Assembly (NCBI GenBank): GCA_013398955.1 | Contig: VWPU01009690.1 | Coordinates: 62,001-126,000 of the forward strand | DNA: 64,000 nt | DNA from: Callaeas wilsoni | Taxonomy: Eukaryota > Chordata > Aves > Passeriformes > Callaeidae | Direction of reading: 5' to 3' | Shown: positions 51,694 to 64,000 of the stretch, piece by piece | Layout of the letters: each line of letters opens with the position of its first letter | Position numbering within the stretch: position 1 is the stretch's first letter | Position numbers and translations under genes: made by a program | The notes under the pieces: generated by a model | Seen by the model: only the letters and a program-made list of their open reading frames with translations | Databases searched by the model: none | What the model was told of the DNA's origin: nothing

Positions 51694-52270
51694 TGTCATA
51701 TTAAGCCCAGCTGAAAGCTAGGTACCACATAGCTGTTCACTCAACCTCATTCTCTTCCCCTCTCCTCACCTTGGTGGAATAAGGAGGAGAATCAAAATAA
51801 AACTTTTATGTTGAAAGAAGAACAATTTAATAATTGACAATAAATTAAAATACAATAATAATTGTAAATACTAATAATGATGATAAGAAGAAGGGACAAA
51901 CAAGTGATACACAATACAGTTGCTAATCACCCACTGACCCATGCTAGAACCCCAGTTCCCAAACCCGCATTCTCAAACCCAGATCAGCCTCTTCCAAGTA
52001 ACTGATCCCAGTTTATATACTGGGCATGTCATTCTAAGGTGTGAAATATCCTTTTGGTCACCTGTCCCAGCTATGCACCCTCCCAGTTTCTTTCGCTCAC
52101 CTCCTCACTGGCAGAGCATGACACAAGGAAAATTCCTTGATTTGGGATCAACACAACGAAAACCTAAAACATCAGTGTGTTAACAGCACTATTCTCATTC
52201 TGAATCCAAAACACAGCACTATAACAGCTGTTGAGAAGAAAGTAATTGTATCCCACCCAAATTCAGGACA
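51694..52270 (-). mobile_element. solo LTR of an avian endogenous retrovirus, minus strand
   Basis: Read on the minus strand it starts TGTCCTGAATTTGGGTGGGA and ends near the complement of 'tgtcatattaagcccagctg', which matches an avian LTR family I recall as starting TGTCCTGGTTTCGGCTGGG and ending GGGTTAAACCACGACA. Further landmarks are 'aacatcagtgtgttaacagc', 'ctggcagagcatgacac' and 'agtttatatactgggcatg'; the last gives an intact TATATAA box on the minus strand. 'cagtttaat'-type sequence near 51830 marks the R/U5 region (ATTAAA on the minus strand). Ends are TG...CA, length 577 bp. No 5-bp target duplication is obvious. No retroviral genes flank it. Confidence 0.85.
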
Positions 52271-55200
52271 TCCAGTCAGCTAGGAGAAGTGAATTTCATA
52301 CTATCGAGAGCTAATGTCTATACCAGTTGTGATCCTGATAATTGAGTTGCACTTTTTAATCAGGCTTAATTCTTAAAGGTAACAACCATATCTAAGTGGA
52401 CTATTTTACCAAGAAATCTTAAGACCAAATTCATTGCTCCTTGCAGAGAAAACAGTTCTCCTGGTGAAAATTGTTATGGTAGCAGCAGTACTGACAAACT
52501 AGGATAAGCTATTTGTCCCACGCTGGGTTAAGAAAGTCCTATCATGACTCTATTCCGTCTTCTGGTACAATGACATTACCACAATATCTTAGCATCTAGG
52601 CCAATTTATTCTACAAAAATGAGCTGTACCAGACAGAACTTGAATAAGAGGAGTATCAGTATGAATTAAACCAACCTGAGAGTTTTCCTAGGTTTAATAC
52701 TGAGAAGAGACCCAGCATTTCTTACTGCGTTGTGCAAAAGCCAGATTCACTTACCTCGGCCTCTCTCTATCTCAGTGGAATTTTAAACTTACTGTTATGA
52801 ACAGAAAGGACTTCTCTGCCAAAAGCAGATTGTTTTAAACAGTCAGGTCATAAAGGAAAATCTGTCCCAGTCTTATGACTTGTCTGCTTGGCATATATTT
52901 CTGACAGTGAACTAGCAGTATGATAATCACAGGTTAGAATAGAATAGCTGTCTTATTCTATGTTTTATTTCTTATAGTAATTTTACACATAATGCATTTT
53001 TTTCACAAGTTGTTTGTACTATTTCAGAATTATTTAGTGTATGTTCAGGCTTTCCTTTTGTTTCCATTTAAACAAAAAGAATATTCAGACAGTTTGAAAC
53101 ACTTTACAGCTGAGGACTATTTTTAATTTTCTTCCAAGTGAAACACATCCAATAGAATATGCTTTAATGTAGATTTTCCTTAACACTATCAAAATTTTAT
53201 CTGATATTGAGTAGGAAGTTAGTATCAGTAATTTTGTCTAAATATACTTATAACCTAGAGAAAAAAAGCATCAGGTTGAACAATAGGGGAGACATAGCTA
53301 AATTATCTTTCTATTTCTTTCTGGTCCTTTCGCAAATGGGGAAACTTGTATACATTTAGGCTAAATCCAAATACAGTCATGTAATACAAATGTAATCACA
53401 TTTCCTCCCAGACCAAATGATTGATTGTACAAGGTATTAAGTATTCATTTTTCATCTATCTCCAGTTTCAAGCTTCTAACACCAAACACCTTTATTGTTG
53501 AGGGTTTTTTTAATGAGGCTTTGAAAATCCAAAGGTGAAAAACTCAAGCTTGGATAAAACAGCTCATTCAGGAAAACAATTGTAATGAAATTCTGTACTG
53601 ACATACTAAAAAATACAGAATTCCCCTGAGTATATTTTCTGAGGTGTCAGGTTAGTGCAGTATATACCCTGAAATAAATAAACTGTCTGCTAAACTGTCT
53701 GCCAGATTTGAGAAGAGTGGGTCAATGATGCCCAGATGGTCTTTTGCATTTCCTGTATCTGCAGCACATGAGATTTATTTGCAAAAGAGATAAAGAGCTA
53801 CACATATGCAATCAATATACTTACACAAGGGAAGAGGCTTAGTAACATTTACAAAATGCTCTATCCTGAGCAAAAACAAATCCGTGGGAGAATACTGAAC
53901 TTTCATATTTGTCTCCAAACCCATGCTTAACACAACTAACAGTGTGCTTACATTTAAACCACACTAAATAGATCCTAGCTGTTAATACTGTTCTTGTACA
54001 GCATTAAAAATATTTTGCCATAATGTTATGAATAAAGATGGATCATATATTAAGTGTAAACAAATAAAAAATGCTATACTTACAAATGTGCATATGCTGG
54101 ATTTAGTTTCTGCTGTAGCAGTAGTTGTAGAACAACAGGACTGTTGTTCTGACAAGTTTGTGGGTACTGACAAGGAAGCTCAACACAGAAGTAGTATTTA
54201 ATACTGCTGCCAAGAGGTCTGTGCCCTGCCCCTTACATGTGTACACTGTCAGATTTTAACTTTAAAAATCATATGTTTTCAATTAATATTTTTTGACTGT
54301 TAGGTTCATACTTTGGTCTGTTGGTTTTAGTCTAAATAAGAGTATTTGTTTTCTATTAAAAACAAATATGTGAAGAGGGAAAAATTCACGTGTTTTTTTC
54401 TCCTTGCTTTTAAACAACACATATCATTTATGTGCTATAAGAAAATATGTAAATATATTCTCCCCTTTAGTAGAATGGAATGTGGAATAAGGATGACCCT
54501 TGTAGCACCCTTGTACCAAGTAACACTCCTGTACCTTAAATCTTGAATCTTGTTTAGCTTTGAATTCCCTCACAAACCCCATCACCACCAGCCCTGTTCT
54601 GTGTTTCCTGCAGCCACGAATCTCAGGTCAAATTCAGAGTCTTCCTGATGATCTTCCTGCAAAGGCAACACAGCTACTAGTCACATGTGACATACCTGTC
54701 ATGGATCTTTCTTATCATGAGGTGTGGTTGGTGGTGTACCTGCTAGAGAGCTGCTTACACTAATATTTATGAGTTTTTTCACTTCAGTGAATGTCACATT
54801 CTTATATGGCTATTCCTCAGTTTAGCTCTAAGTACTATTTAAACTACTACTTCCCCGGCATACCACTCTTAGGTGTCTATTCTTGGAAATCTATCTCTTT
54901 TTACCTTACATTTACTAACTTTCAGCAGTCTGATTGATAGTTCATATTACATGTGTTGCTGCTGTTACCTAATCAGATTGTCTGCAGTTTTTTTTCACTG
55001 TTCAAGACCCAGAAAAAATGAAAATATAAATTAAAGGCTCAATTCTGCGAGCATTTACCATTATGAGGAGCCATGTTGGAAGCAACAAAATTTACTTTGA
55101 GAAGTGCTATGGCCAATTTGAAAGGCCTGCAGGATAGTACTGTAACGTGTAAAGAAAATCATCTTGCTTAAATTCTGCAGACCTAGAGTATGATGAATAT

Positions 55201-55471
55201 TTACAAGAAAAATCCTGCAAAGTGTGGAAAATTTTAGTCCTCACCAAGCCTCAGTGAAATGAAGGGCACTGAATAGATACTAGTAAGTTTGTTACACTGT
55301 AGATAAAGATGGCATTTTTAAAATTTTTAAGTGATATGTCACACGTAATGATTTCAGACAAACTGGGAGATCAGCAGAATAAAGGGTTGAGTGTTCACTT
55401 GGAGATGCTGAGATTTTTATGTGAAATCTAATTATATTGCACATATACTCTGTATTTCAAACATTCTATAC
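52271..55471. other. AT-rich DNA between two LTRs, one weak exon candidate
   Basis: No TE or known gene was found. It contains a 22-bp near-palindrome at 54129-54150 and an exon-like segment at 54614-54721, described among the findings. Confidence 0.45.
54129..54150. repeat. inverted repeat, 10-bp arms, 2-nt loop
   Basis: AGAACAACAG (54129-54138) and CTGTTGTTCT (54141-54150) are exact reverse complements around GA. The outer hexamers AGAACA and TGTTCT equal steroid-receptor half-sites, but the spacing is 10 nt instead of the usual 3. Confidence 0.92.
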
Positions 55472-56522
55472 TGTGTTGGTGTGGCAATATTTTGGTAGTG
55501 GTGGGCCTATAATGCTAGAAGTTTTCTCTGTATGCAATAATGTCAGTGCCAGCTGTCTCCAAGATGGACTTGCTGCTGTCCATGGCTGAGCCCATCAGAG
55601 ACACTGATAGTGCTGTGGAGATAAAGGATTTGAGGAGGGGGAAAACGCTGCTGCACAAAAGCACGTGTATCCAAACCAGAGGAGTGAGCCTGTGAGAGAA
55701 ACAGCTCTGCAGGCACCAAGGTCAGTGGAGAAAGAGGAGGAGGTAGTGCTCCAGGCAGCAGAGCAGAGGTTCCCCCGAAGCCTATGATGCGGGAGGGTGT
55801 GTGCCTGCAGCCCAGGAGGTCCGCGGTGGAGAACATATCCACCTGCATCCTGTGGGCTCCATGCTGGAGCAGGTGGATGCCTGGAAGAGGCAGTGACCCT
55901 GCAGTGGGTTGCCTGCACTGGAGCAGACTCCTGGCAGGGGCTGTCAGTCTGTGGAGAGACGAACCCATGCTAGAGCAGGTTTGCTGACAGGACTTGTGAC
56001 CCAACAGGGGACCCATGCTGGAGCAGCCTGTTTGTGAAGGATTGCATGCTGTGGAAGGGACCCCCACCGAAGCAGTTCAAGAAGTACAGTCTGTGGGAAG
56101 GGGAATTTCATGGACGACTATCTCCCATGGGAGGAATCTTCTGCTAGACCAGAGGAAGAGTGTGAGGGGAAAAGAGGGTCAGAAACAGTGTGATGAACTG
56201 ACAACAACCCACATTCTCCATTCCCCTGTGCCACTAAGGGAAGGAGACAGAGAATTTGGGAATGAAGCTGAGCCCATGAAGAAGAGAGGGGTGAGGGAAT
56301 GATATTTTCAAGATTTGGTTTTATTTCTCATTATCCTACTCTGATTTTAAATTAAACTAATTTCCCCAAGCTGAGTCTGTTTTGCACCTGCTGAGTTTTC
56401 TCTCTCTGTCCTTATATTGCCCACAAGCCTTTCATTACTTTTTGTCCCCCTGTCCAGCTGAAGAGGGAAATCAGAGAGGCTTTGGTGGTCACCTGGCAGC
56501 GAGCCAGGGTCAACCCACCACA
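55472..56522 (+). mobile_element. full-length solo LTR with internal ~50-bp repeats
   Basis: The ends are TGTGTTGG and CCACCACA, length 1051 bp, matching an avian LTR family I recall as starting TGTGTTGGTTTGGTTTGCATGG. Landmarks are 'caagatggacttgctgctg', 'gctgagcccatcagaga', 'gagagaaacagctctgcagg', 'tggttttatttctcattatc' and 'gccagggtcaacccacca'. Between about 55860 and 56080 a unit containing 'ccatgctggagcag' recurs with spacings of about 48-54 bp (55865, 55919, 55971, 56019, 56068). The usual AATAAA near 56350 has changed to 'taaattaaac'. An antisense 174-codon frame is a by-product of this GC-rich repeat. No internal retroviral genes. Confidence 0.88.
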
Positions 56523-59500
56523 TTAAAACAGTCACTTGCAGAGGGGAATGACCAGCTAGCAGCTAGCCATTCAGCCTTCTAACTTGTACGTTAAAATGGG
56601 CCACATACCATTACACAGCGATAACACACATAGTTTGTAGTTATCATACAATGTCATACCTATCAAGACATACCCTGTCTTTTCACAGAAATAAGTAAAA
56701 AATGGTGAAATAAAAGCAAAAAGGGTAGTGACTTCATAGCTTTCGGTACTACTGCTTTTCAACTGTAACTATGATAATATTAGCTGGTTCACGATGTGTG
56801 AAGTTACACACTTTTCCACTTATCTGAGTTAAAGACTAAACCACATGAGGTAAAGGGCAGAGCTTACATCTGTCTCTTTTGGGCTACTAAAGTTTGCATA
56901 TACTAAATACATAATTTAATTGTTTTCTGTGTCTTTGAGTTGCTAATGTTTAATTAAATTAAATCAGAAAATGGGGTGTTTTGAAGCAGTAAGAACTGAC
57001 TTCGCAATGATTGCAATGTTCATGTTACTTTCTGCATATAGTTCTGCCACAGACACAGAGAACTCTTATCTTTCCCTGATGTTCAGAATCACTGCAAAAA
57101 ACACTGACTCTGCCTAATCTGTTACATCAAATTATCTTTGTGTTGGAGACTAAAATTTATCCCTTTCAGTCTTCTTCCAGGATATTAGTTTGTATTTTAG
57201 GTTGGGTAATGAAGGGACTCCGTTCAGCAGAAAAATTTGAAAGGAAGACAGTTTGCTTTTGAATGCTGCCACTCTGCACTTTAGTACATACTGACTGTCC
57301 AGTGCCTATGTTCATTTAGAGCAGTCTGTCCCAGCAGACTTCATATGTCACACTCTACCCTACTGCCAATCCACCACGTAATTTCCTTCTTCCTCCTCCC
57401 ATCTAATGATGTGCTGTTAGAAAAAGCATTATACACATAACCACCTCCCCACACCTCACCCCCACCCTGCCAATTTTCTGATGGCATCTAGGCATGCAGA
57501 AGAGGCTCATATGGAACATTCAAGAGTCTCTTCTAACCCAGTATCTTAGAAAATGTGCCTGGACTTATAGATCTGGAGTTTCATGGACATATCTTCTGGA
57601 ACAAGGCCCAGCTTGAGAACACCAGTGCTGGGACAAACACATGTTAAAACAACCAAAAAGTGGGATCTTGAGATAGCCTCCAAATGCACTAACCCATAGT
57701 CAATGATGTGGATAGCTCATTTCACCATTTCCCTGACAAGGCACCACAACAGAGCCAGTGGAACAATCCAGGAGTAGGGCTTCTGTAGTACAGGAACTGG
57801 AAACCAGAGGAGCACAGATGCACATGTCAGTTCGAACAACAGAGGTCTGCTGCCTCTTGTGTTGATGCCCCATGTCTTCATAGATTAAAAACAGGAAGTG
57901 TGAATTCCGTGTAGCAAAATCATGAATCAGTCAACTATGGAAATATAAAGTCTTAACTTTGGAATTTTACTGTTAGAAGGCAGAATCACATGAGCTTTTA
58001 TACAGGCCGTTAATCTAGTTATTTTTTCTCGTAAGTGGGATGAGTACTCTGGAATATAAAACATAGTATATTTCCTCTTGGACATCTCTTTTCTGCAGAT
58101 ACACAAAGTGTTAATGGTTCATGATCTGGAGTCTCCTTCCTGAATCATGTTCAGTTTAAATCTGAAATGACGGTCAATAACAATTTTCCTCATTTGAACT
58201 GTCCTGGAAACATACTTAAAATAGAGGTATACAGAGCCATATCTCTAACATGCTGACTTATTGAGGACTGTTAAAAACTGTCCCAGTGACATATTAACCA
58301 TAAGAAAAGTAAAGAAGTTAATAGTGATTCAGTTTGCTCAATGAGTAGATAAAGTACATTTCCTTATGGTTGGAGTTTACTTTTGCATATTATAGGCAGT
58401 GCTTCTTTCCACAGCATGGCAGAAAAATCTTCTATTAGCAGTAAAATAAGCAAGAATTATCCTTATTTATTTCAAAACATAAATGTGCCTCAGCTGGAGA
58501 TGGGAGTTAATAAGCCATTTAGACTATTAAATCTTATGCAGACACTATGTGTATGCATTTTCCAAAGTATGGTAACATTATAGTGATTACCTGGTTCTGA
58601 AAAATAATATGATGCCCTAAGATTCATAAAAGCTTTTGGAGAGTCAACATATCATGGAAGCATGTGCATTTTGTTTCACTATTACTAAGAATATTAATAA
58701 AAAATTTAAAGATATCCCACCTTGCTTGGAACAGAGTTCTTCTTCTTTTATTAGTTCAGTGATATATCTGAAAAATGACCCTGTGCCTCTAAATAATATG
58801 CACAGATCAGGTGCAACTGTGATCACAAAGACCTTTAAATTACTGAGACACAGTGTTTTACGTATTATGTTTCCCCTCTCTTTTTTATTTTTTTCTAAAG
58901 TAGATTATAGGTCTAATATTTCACATGGCTGAAAATTTCATTTTAAAGCAAATTAGCCTTTGAGTCACTGTCAACTTTAGAAATAAAAAAAAATTAAAAA
59001 GATTGAAAATTTTTATAAAAAGTAGTTGAGGTCTAATTTCCATGTAGAAGCATATACTGCTTCACTGAAATTGCATGTCTATACATTAGCATATATAAAT
59101 AAAAATAAGGATTGGTGCTACAATGGTGGCAATAGTAAATCTGATCATAGTGCTGATTTCTGTATTATGCTTCTAAAACATCTAACTTAGATTTAAGTTT
59201 TCATGGCAGCTTCTAGAAGCTGCATCTGGCTGATTCTTAAAGTTCCAAAGTACTGTAGTAAAAAAAAGTCTAAATTTCAGTTTGCTGATTATTTTACTGG
59301 AAGGCAATGCCATATAGCACATTGAAAAATGTTCCCAAGCAACCTTCTTGCATTCTAGTGTGGCTATTTAAATGTAGACAATTTGGGGTAAACTCTAATA
59401 CAGAAATTTGTTCCAATTCCTCTGAGAGAAAAACTCTTCCAGTTACACTCAAAATTTTGAAGATCATGAGATATACATTAAAATATCAAGAAGCTAACTT

Positions 59501-59854
59501 AAAACTACTCATGAGACTTTTTGAAATAAATCATTTTAGTTCCTTTTCTTTTGCCGTCTAAATTTTGGCGTATATAAGTTTTCTAATAATACTATTTTTA
59601 CTAAATGTCATAGTTAAGTAAATGCCATTATTGCTTTTTTTGCTGTTACTGTTTTATAATACCCATAGATATATATAGTAGGGTTAAGAAAGAAAACATA
59701 AAAACCTCTGATTCCTCCAGAATTTTATGATTCTTGTATCTGAGGCTTTCAGAAAATGAGTTAATTTTAAAGGGCCTATAATATAAACTCCCTTGCTGTA
59801 TTTGGCCTGATTGTGACAAGGTCAATTTTCCTTTTTGTCTCAAAACATCTCTTA
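56523..59854. other. AT-rich DNA without recognised gene
   Basis: No TE family or exon with known motifs was found. A GC-richer part at about 57350-57870 (CA- and CC-rich) is unassigned and may be an old repeat. Open frames at 58383-58932 have no recognisable domain. Confidence 0.45.
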
Positions 59855-60392
59855 TGTATTAGAATTTTTAACTTAACTAGTATTGATAATACACTAATTT
59901 TCTAGCTTTTGCTGAACAGCACTTGCACAGCATCAAGGATTTCTCTGTTTCTGACTCTGTCCCCACAGTGAGTAGGTTGTGGGTGCACAATAGTTTGGGA
60001 GGCAACTGAGCAGATGATCCAAAATAACCAAAAAGATATTCCAACCTTTATAATGTAATGATCATCAATAAAAGGGAAAAGAGAGGATTTTAACAGGGCT
60101 AGACATCTTTTGCTCAGGAACTGACTGAGCGTCAGTCAACCTGTGGAAGCTGGGAGCGCTTATGCATCTTTTGTCTTCTTTTGTTTATTTGTCTTCTTCC
60201 ATTTATCCTTCACTTATTAACGAATAAATTTGATCTATTATTAATATTTATTATATTATTTACTATTACTAATCCTCATCCCTGAGTTTTCTTGATTTTA
60301 TTCCTCCTTTCCTCTCTCTCTGTTGCACTGGATGTAGAGGATATGGAGCCTGAGTAAGCAGCTGCTCAGCTGCCCCCTGAGTTTAACCCACA
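59855..60392 (+). mobile_element. solo LTR, second copy of the family at 3428-4049 (copy B2)
   Basis: The start 'tgtattagaattt' leads, after a short deletion, to 'gtattgataatacactaa', then 'gcttttgctgaacagcactt', 'gcacagcatcaaggatttct', 'gtgagtaggttgtgggtgca', 'aaagatattccaacc' and 'catcaataaaag'. A U5 part follows that includes 'atccctgagttttcttgatt' and ends near 'gagtttaacccaca'. The first half aligns well with copy B1; the 3' half is more AT-rich, possibly a different subfamily. No internal retroviral sequence. The 5' boundary is uncertain by some tens of bases. Confidence 0.75.
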
Positions 60393-62988
60393 AGGCCGGC
60401 TCACCCGTATAGGCACCTTCTCCCTCCCCTTTCTCAGTATGCTAATTCCGCCATTCTTCCCAACTAATTCTGTGTACCAGCACAAATATTCTTCTACTGA
60501 AACAGCTAACTGTGGTCAATAGGCAAATGTGGTGCTCATTAACACATACAGAAGAGCCTAAAGAGCCAGTATGTTTAATAAAATAAAAGCGCATAAATAT
60601 ATTTTTTCATTGTATAGTAAAATGCCAAAATCAGGAAAAAATAATTTGAATTATAATTAGCCACTCTCGTAACAAATTTTTTACTGGAACACCATTTGCT
60701 GCCTTTCTCTTTTCACCATCTAGAAAAGGGCTACGCAAAGCTTTCCCATCCCTAACTGATGAAGCTCTACAGATGTCAATGTAGTCACCTAATTCCTACT
60801 TAATTGACAAAACAAATTCAGAGAAAGACGGAAAAAACTTATGTGATGAAAGACTGTTAACATACCCAAAATGCAGACCATTTTTTTCTTTCAGAAATAA
60901 AGCACAGAATCAAAGAACTATTACTGTTATTACTTTGTTAAAATACATCCATGAAATTAAAGTCCTACACATGCTAAAGCATGCTGTATCTGAAGCCTAT
61001 ATGCTAAGAATTACCCTGCTTTGGTTCCCATTTAACTGTTTCCCACAGAAGCTGGAAGATGAAAAAGCACATAATCTTGCACTTAAGGAACTCTGAAATA
61101 GTCTTCTGCTCCTTTTTTTCATTCTTACTCAGGTATTTATATTTCAGAGTTTCTTTTAGTAGAATTAATGTACAGAGAATTTAAACATACTTCCCCATGA
61201 TCATTAATTGGACTTAACCCTGAAAAGAACCTGCACTTTTGGTAGGAGACGCCCAAGTTTTTTTCTTCTCCATTCCATTTTATTGACAAGAGCCCTGAAC
61301 TGTCTAAAGATGCAGTCTTGCTCTGTTAACACAAAGATTCCCTAAAGAAAGAAGAGCTACAGATTGTATTGACAGCTTTCTATTAGACAAAGACACAAAA
61401 CTACTGAAATCCTTTGCAAACCTGACACAACATTTTTACTATTTCTTGTCTTTGAAATGACACTTTAATTTACAAGGATTTACCATTCTGGTGACACCCA
61501 AGGCTTAATTAGCAAGTCTAGGGCTAGTCTTTTAATGTGGATACCTTGCCTGCGAATGAGAAAGGCATGATAAAGAACAAGCTTTATCAGTTGTGTGGCT
61601 GAAAGTTTTTCTTGTGAAATTGTAGTGCATCTTATCTTTAGTGTTAAAGAGACAAGTATAAAAAACAACTTTTGGAATTTCAAATAAAAGAAAAGTTTTT
61701 TTTAACCTAGGTGCTATATGTCTGTGCCTGTGTAGGACTTAATAAATGCAAGTAGTAGCCTTCAGATTCAATACATTAGTGTTAAAATTGGTATTAGTGT
61801 TTTACACAGTATTAAAATAAGGATTCCTTGAAGACCTGCCCTTAGAAGTCCGGAGGATATATTTTTAAATGCATCCTTCTTTGTATATATTAGTCTGTCA
61901 TGGTTCATCTGTATTATTCCATAGAGGAAATATTCAAGTTCAAACACACCAATTTGGAACAGAATGCCTATGGCACCTAAGCAACACTGAAATCTGTATC
62001 TAGCCATTAGCAGTATAAACTTATAAGAACTTGTGCTTGAGAAACAGCCTCATCTAGAATCTTTATTTGCTCATTTTTAATGTTAGTTTGTTTTAATTCT
62101 TTTTATGGCAATTTAAATGAAATATCATCAGTGTTTCTTCCCACTGTTCCCAGTAATTTATATGGGCTACAGCTTACATATGCTTGAGCACCATGGCTAT
62201 CATAAATATATTTAAATTTTTTACGTCCTTTTTCTTAGAGATTTTTTTTCTTTATATGGTATCGTTCTGTCTGGGTCCCATAACTTCAAAACAGTCTATT
62301 TTAAAATATATACTGTAAAAAAAATGACGAAACAACCAGAAACTTTCCTAAATTTGAAGAGAGATCTTTGTTCTACTTTTAGCTGAACAGTTTTGAATTT
62401 GTGGATTTGTTCATTTTTCAGTTACAATAGACAACATCACTTTAATAAGGTACTCCTGAGTTAATGTACTCCTATTTTTTCCTTCTTGAAATGCTCATTA
62501 TAATATATATTGATAAAATCAGTGGATTTCATGGGTGTTTCACAAGTAAGATGAGAAAATTGATGACAAAATTATTTTTAGTAAATAAAAATGAAAAAAA
62601 AGTAGATATTTTCAAAATTTTCATGTAAGCAAGACCTATCTGTTTGCTTATAATAGGGCTTGTGTGGGTGTATAACATAGATAAAAATCGGGATTAGATC
62701 ATATTTATATTATTTTTTCCTGACTTTTAAGATGTGGTGCTTATTGGTAGATTTAGCTGGACTTCAGCCTTATCTTCATGGCAGAAAAAGATGGAAATCC
62801 TACTTGTTGTACATTGCTGTACTGCACTGCAAATATCAGTCTATGGTGGTCTCATAATGTTACTTACAACTTGGCTAATTTTTTTTGTTTTCACTCTAGT
62901 AAGGTAACTGCAGTAGAATTTCTACTTTCAAAACTAAGCATAGTTATGACTTGCTGCCAGACATTGCTTCTGTTATTGTAGGATATTC

Positions 62989-63039
62989 TGGGAGAAAGAA
63001 AGAAAGAAAAAAGGGAAGAACAAGAAAAAAGAAAAAAAG
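62989..63039 (+). repeat. (GAAA)-rich purine tract
   Basis: An imperfect GAAA repeat followed by mixed A/G sequence, about 50 bp of almost pure purine. Confidence 0.9.
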
Positions 63040-63884
63040 CGGTATTTTAAAATTATCTTCCTAATTACTATTCCTCATCTTGGACATAAAACAGCTTGAT
63101 CATATACGAAGAAGAGTTTCCATAAAAGTAACAATATTTGTAATTTTCCTCTAAAATTAAACATGTTTCTTTCCTAAAAATTCTCAAAGTAATAACTTTA
63201 TTTTGACTGATAATGCAATTACATATTTGCATGTGAAGGTGACCTTTGCCATGAGTCTAATACAGTTATGTATTTCTTATTTTTTCAATTCTCAATGTGC
63301 TATTTATACTATTGGGCCAGATCTTTCATGCAATCAATTCAAAAACAGAAACCTGAATGCTGATATACAGAGACTCTGTGGGATCCTGATTTGAGAAATT
63401 ATATTTGGAAACATTAATTTGTAAATGTCACAAAAATTACAGAAATGATCCTATAAGTACTCTTAATCCATTATTTGAATCTGTCTAGATACATGTATCC
63501 AGGATGATGATGAGGAACAAATTATTTGGTGTTATGTTTGTTCAGGAATTTGAACACTTGAGTGCAAAATCAACTACATCCCCCACAGATCATTATTTGG
63601 AACTTTATCTGAGTTGCTACTTAAATTTAGTCAAATATCAAATAAAAGAGTTTCTACAAATTGCCATGAACCACTTTTTAGTCAACTACCTTGCAAGAAG
63701 GTACATTTTCTTTTCTCTGTGAAGCACTGTTTGTAATAATTATAAAAATTCCACTTTCAGTTCTAAAAATTTCAGACGTGTAGTTTGATACAGAAAATGT
63801 GAAACTGTATACACACAATGGGGAATGTTTCTCTGTTTCTCTAGCATACAAATACACAATTCCAAATTGTGAAAGATAAATACC

Positions 63885-63926
63885 AATATATGTATATGCA
63901 TATATATGCATATCTATATACACACA
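63885..63926. repeat. AT-rich tract with 20-bp perfect palindrome
   Basis: ATATGCATATATATGCATAT at 63894-63913 is self-complementary and lies within TA/TATG/CACA low-complexity sequence. Confidence 0.9.
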
Positions 63927-64000
63927 ATACGAGATACAAAAACCTAACTTGCATATATTAAGCTTTAAGTGCTTTCTAACTCCTTAAAAAGTTTAGCTGG

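Larger units (their letters stand above)
60393..64000. other. AT-rich DNA without recognised gene
   Basis: Nothing recognisable apart from a GAAA-rich tract (62989-63039) and an AT-rich palindromic microsatellite (63885-63926). Confidence 0.5.

Noticed and set aside
55543..56067. 174-codon minus-strand open frame
   Set aside because: Lies entirely inside the plus-strand solo LTR; the open frame follows from GC-rich ~50-bp repeats and has no known motif.

Overview
The window looks like nuclear DNA from a bird. The evidence is the transposon content. It has several truncated CR1 LINEs with recognisable CR1 endonuclease and reverse-transcriptase (RT) text and the typical GATTCTRTGATTCT-type 3' ends. 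It also has solo LTRs that match, from memory, endogenous-retrovirus LTR families abundant in birds, probably Neoaves rather than galliforms. The background is AT-rich, has no bacterial-style gene packing, and contains no complete protein-coding gene that I can recognise. I read it as a gene-poor, intergenic or intronic stretch of an avian chromosome.

Layout. 1-1.69 kb is unannotated single-copy-looking DNA, then a decayed LTR (about 1.69-2.16 kb). 2.64-5.28 kb is a triple-decker nest: an old plus-strand CR1 interrupted by a solo LTR (3428-4049) and, further on, by a younger CR1 copy (4603-5002). 5.3-10.2 kb is AT-rich DNA with simple repeats and two short palindromes. 10.2-13.4 kb is a second nest: a plus-strand CR1 split by a 1.7-kb minus-strand CR1 that carries most of an RT domain. 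13.4-38.4 kb is about 25 kb with almost no recognisable repeats or genes. 38.4-44.6 kb holds three CR1 pieces (one internally deleted), a purine-rich tract and an LTR. 50.1-52.3 kb holds a CR1 3' end, two exon-like segments that could be the 3' end of an unrecognised gene (50830-50998 and 51361-51441, plus strand), and a minus-strand solo LTR. 55.5-56.5 kb is a full-length solo LTR with TG...CA ends and roughly 50-bp internal repeats. 59.9-60.4 kb is a second copy of the LTR family seen at 3.4-4.0 kb.

Every mobile element found is broken: stops and frameshifts run through the CR1 reading frames, RT catalytic aspartates are altered, and all LTRs are solo with no internal retroviral genes. Nothing here looks currently mobile. 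I saw no tRNA, rRNA or CRISPR array. The only possible host coding sequence is the splice-phase-compatible exon pair near 51 kb, plus two weaker exon-like segments at 45.7 and 54.6 kb. I cannot name a gene for them. I did not find a convincing new biological system. The most useful leads are the exon pair, the two nested-insertion histories and a few short perfect palindromes.
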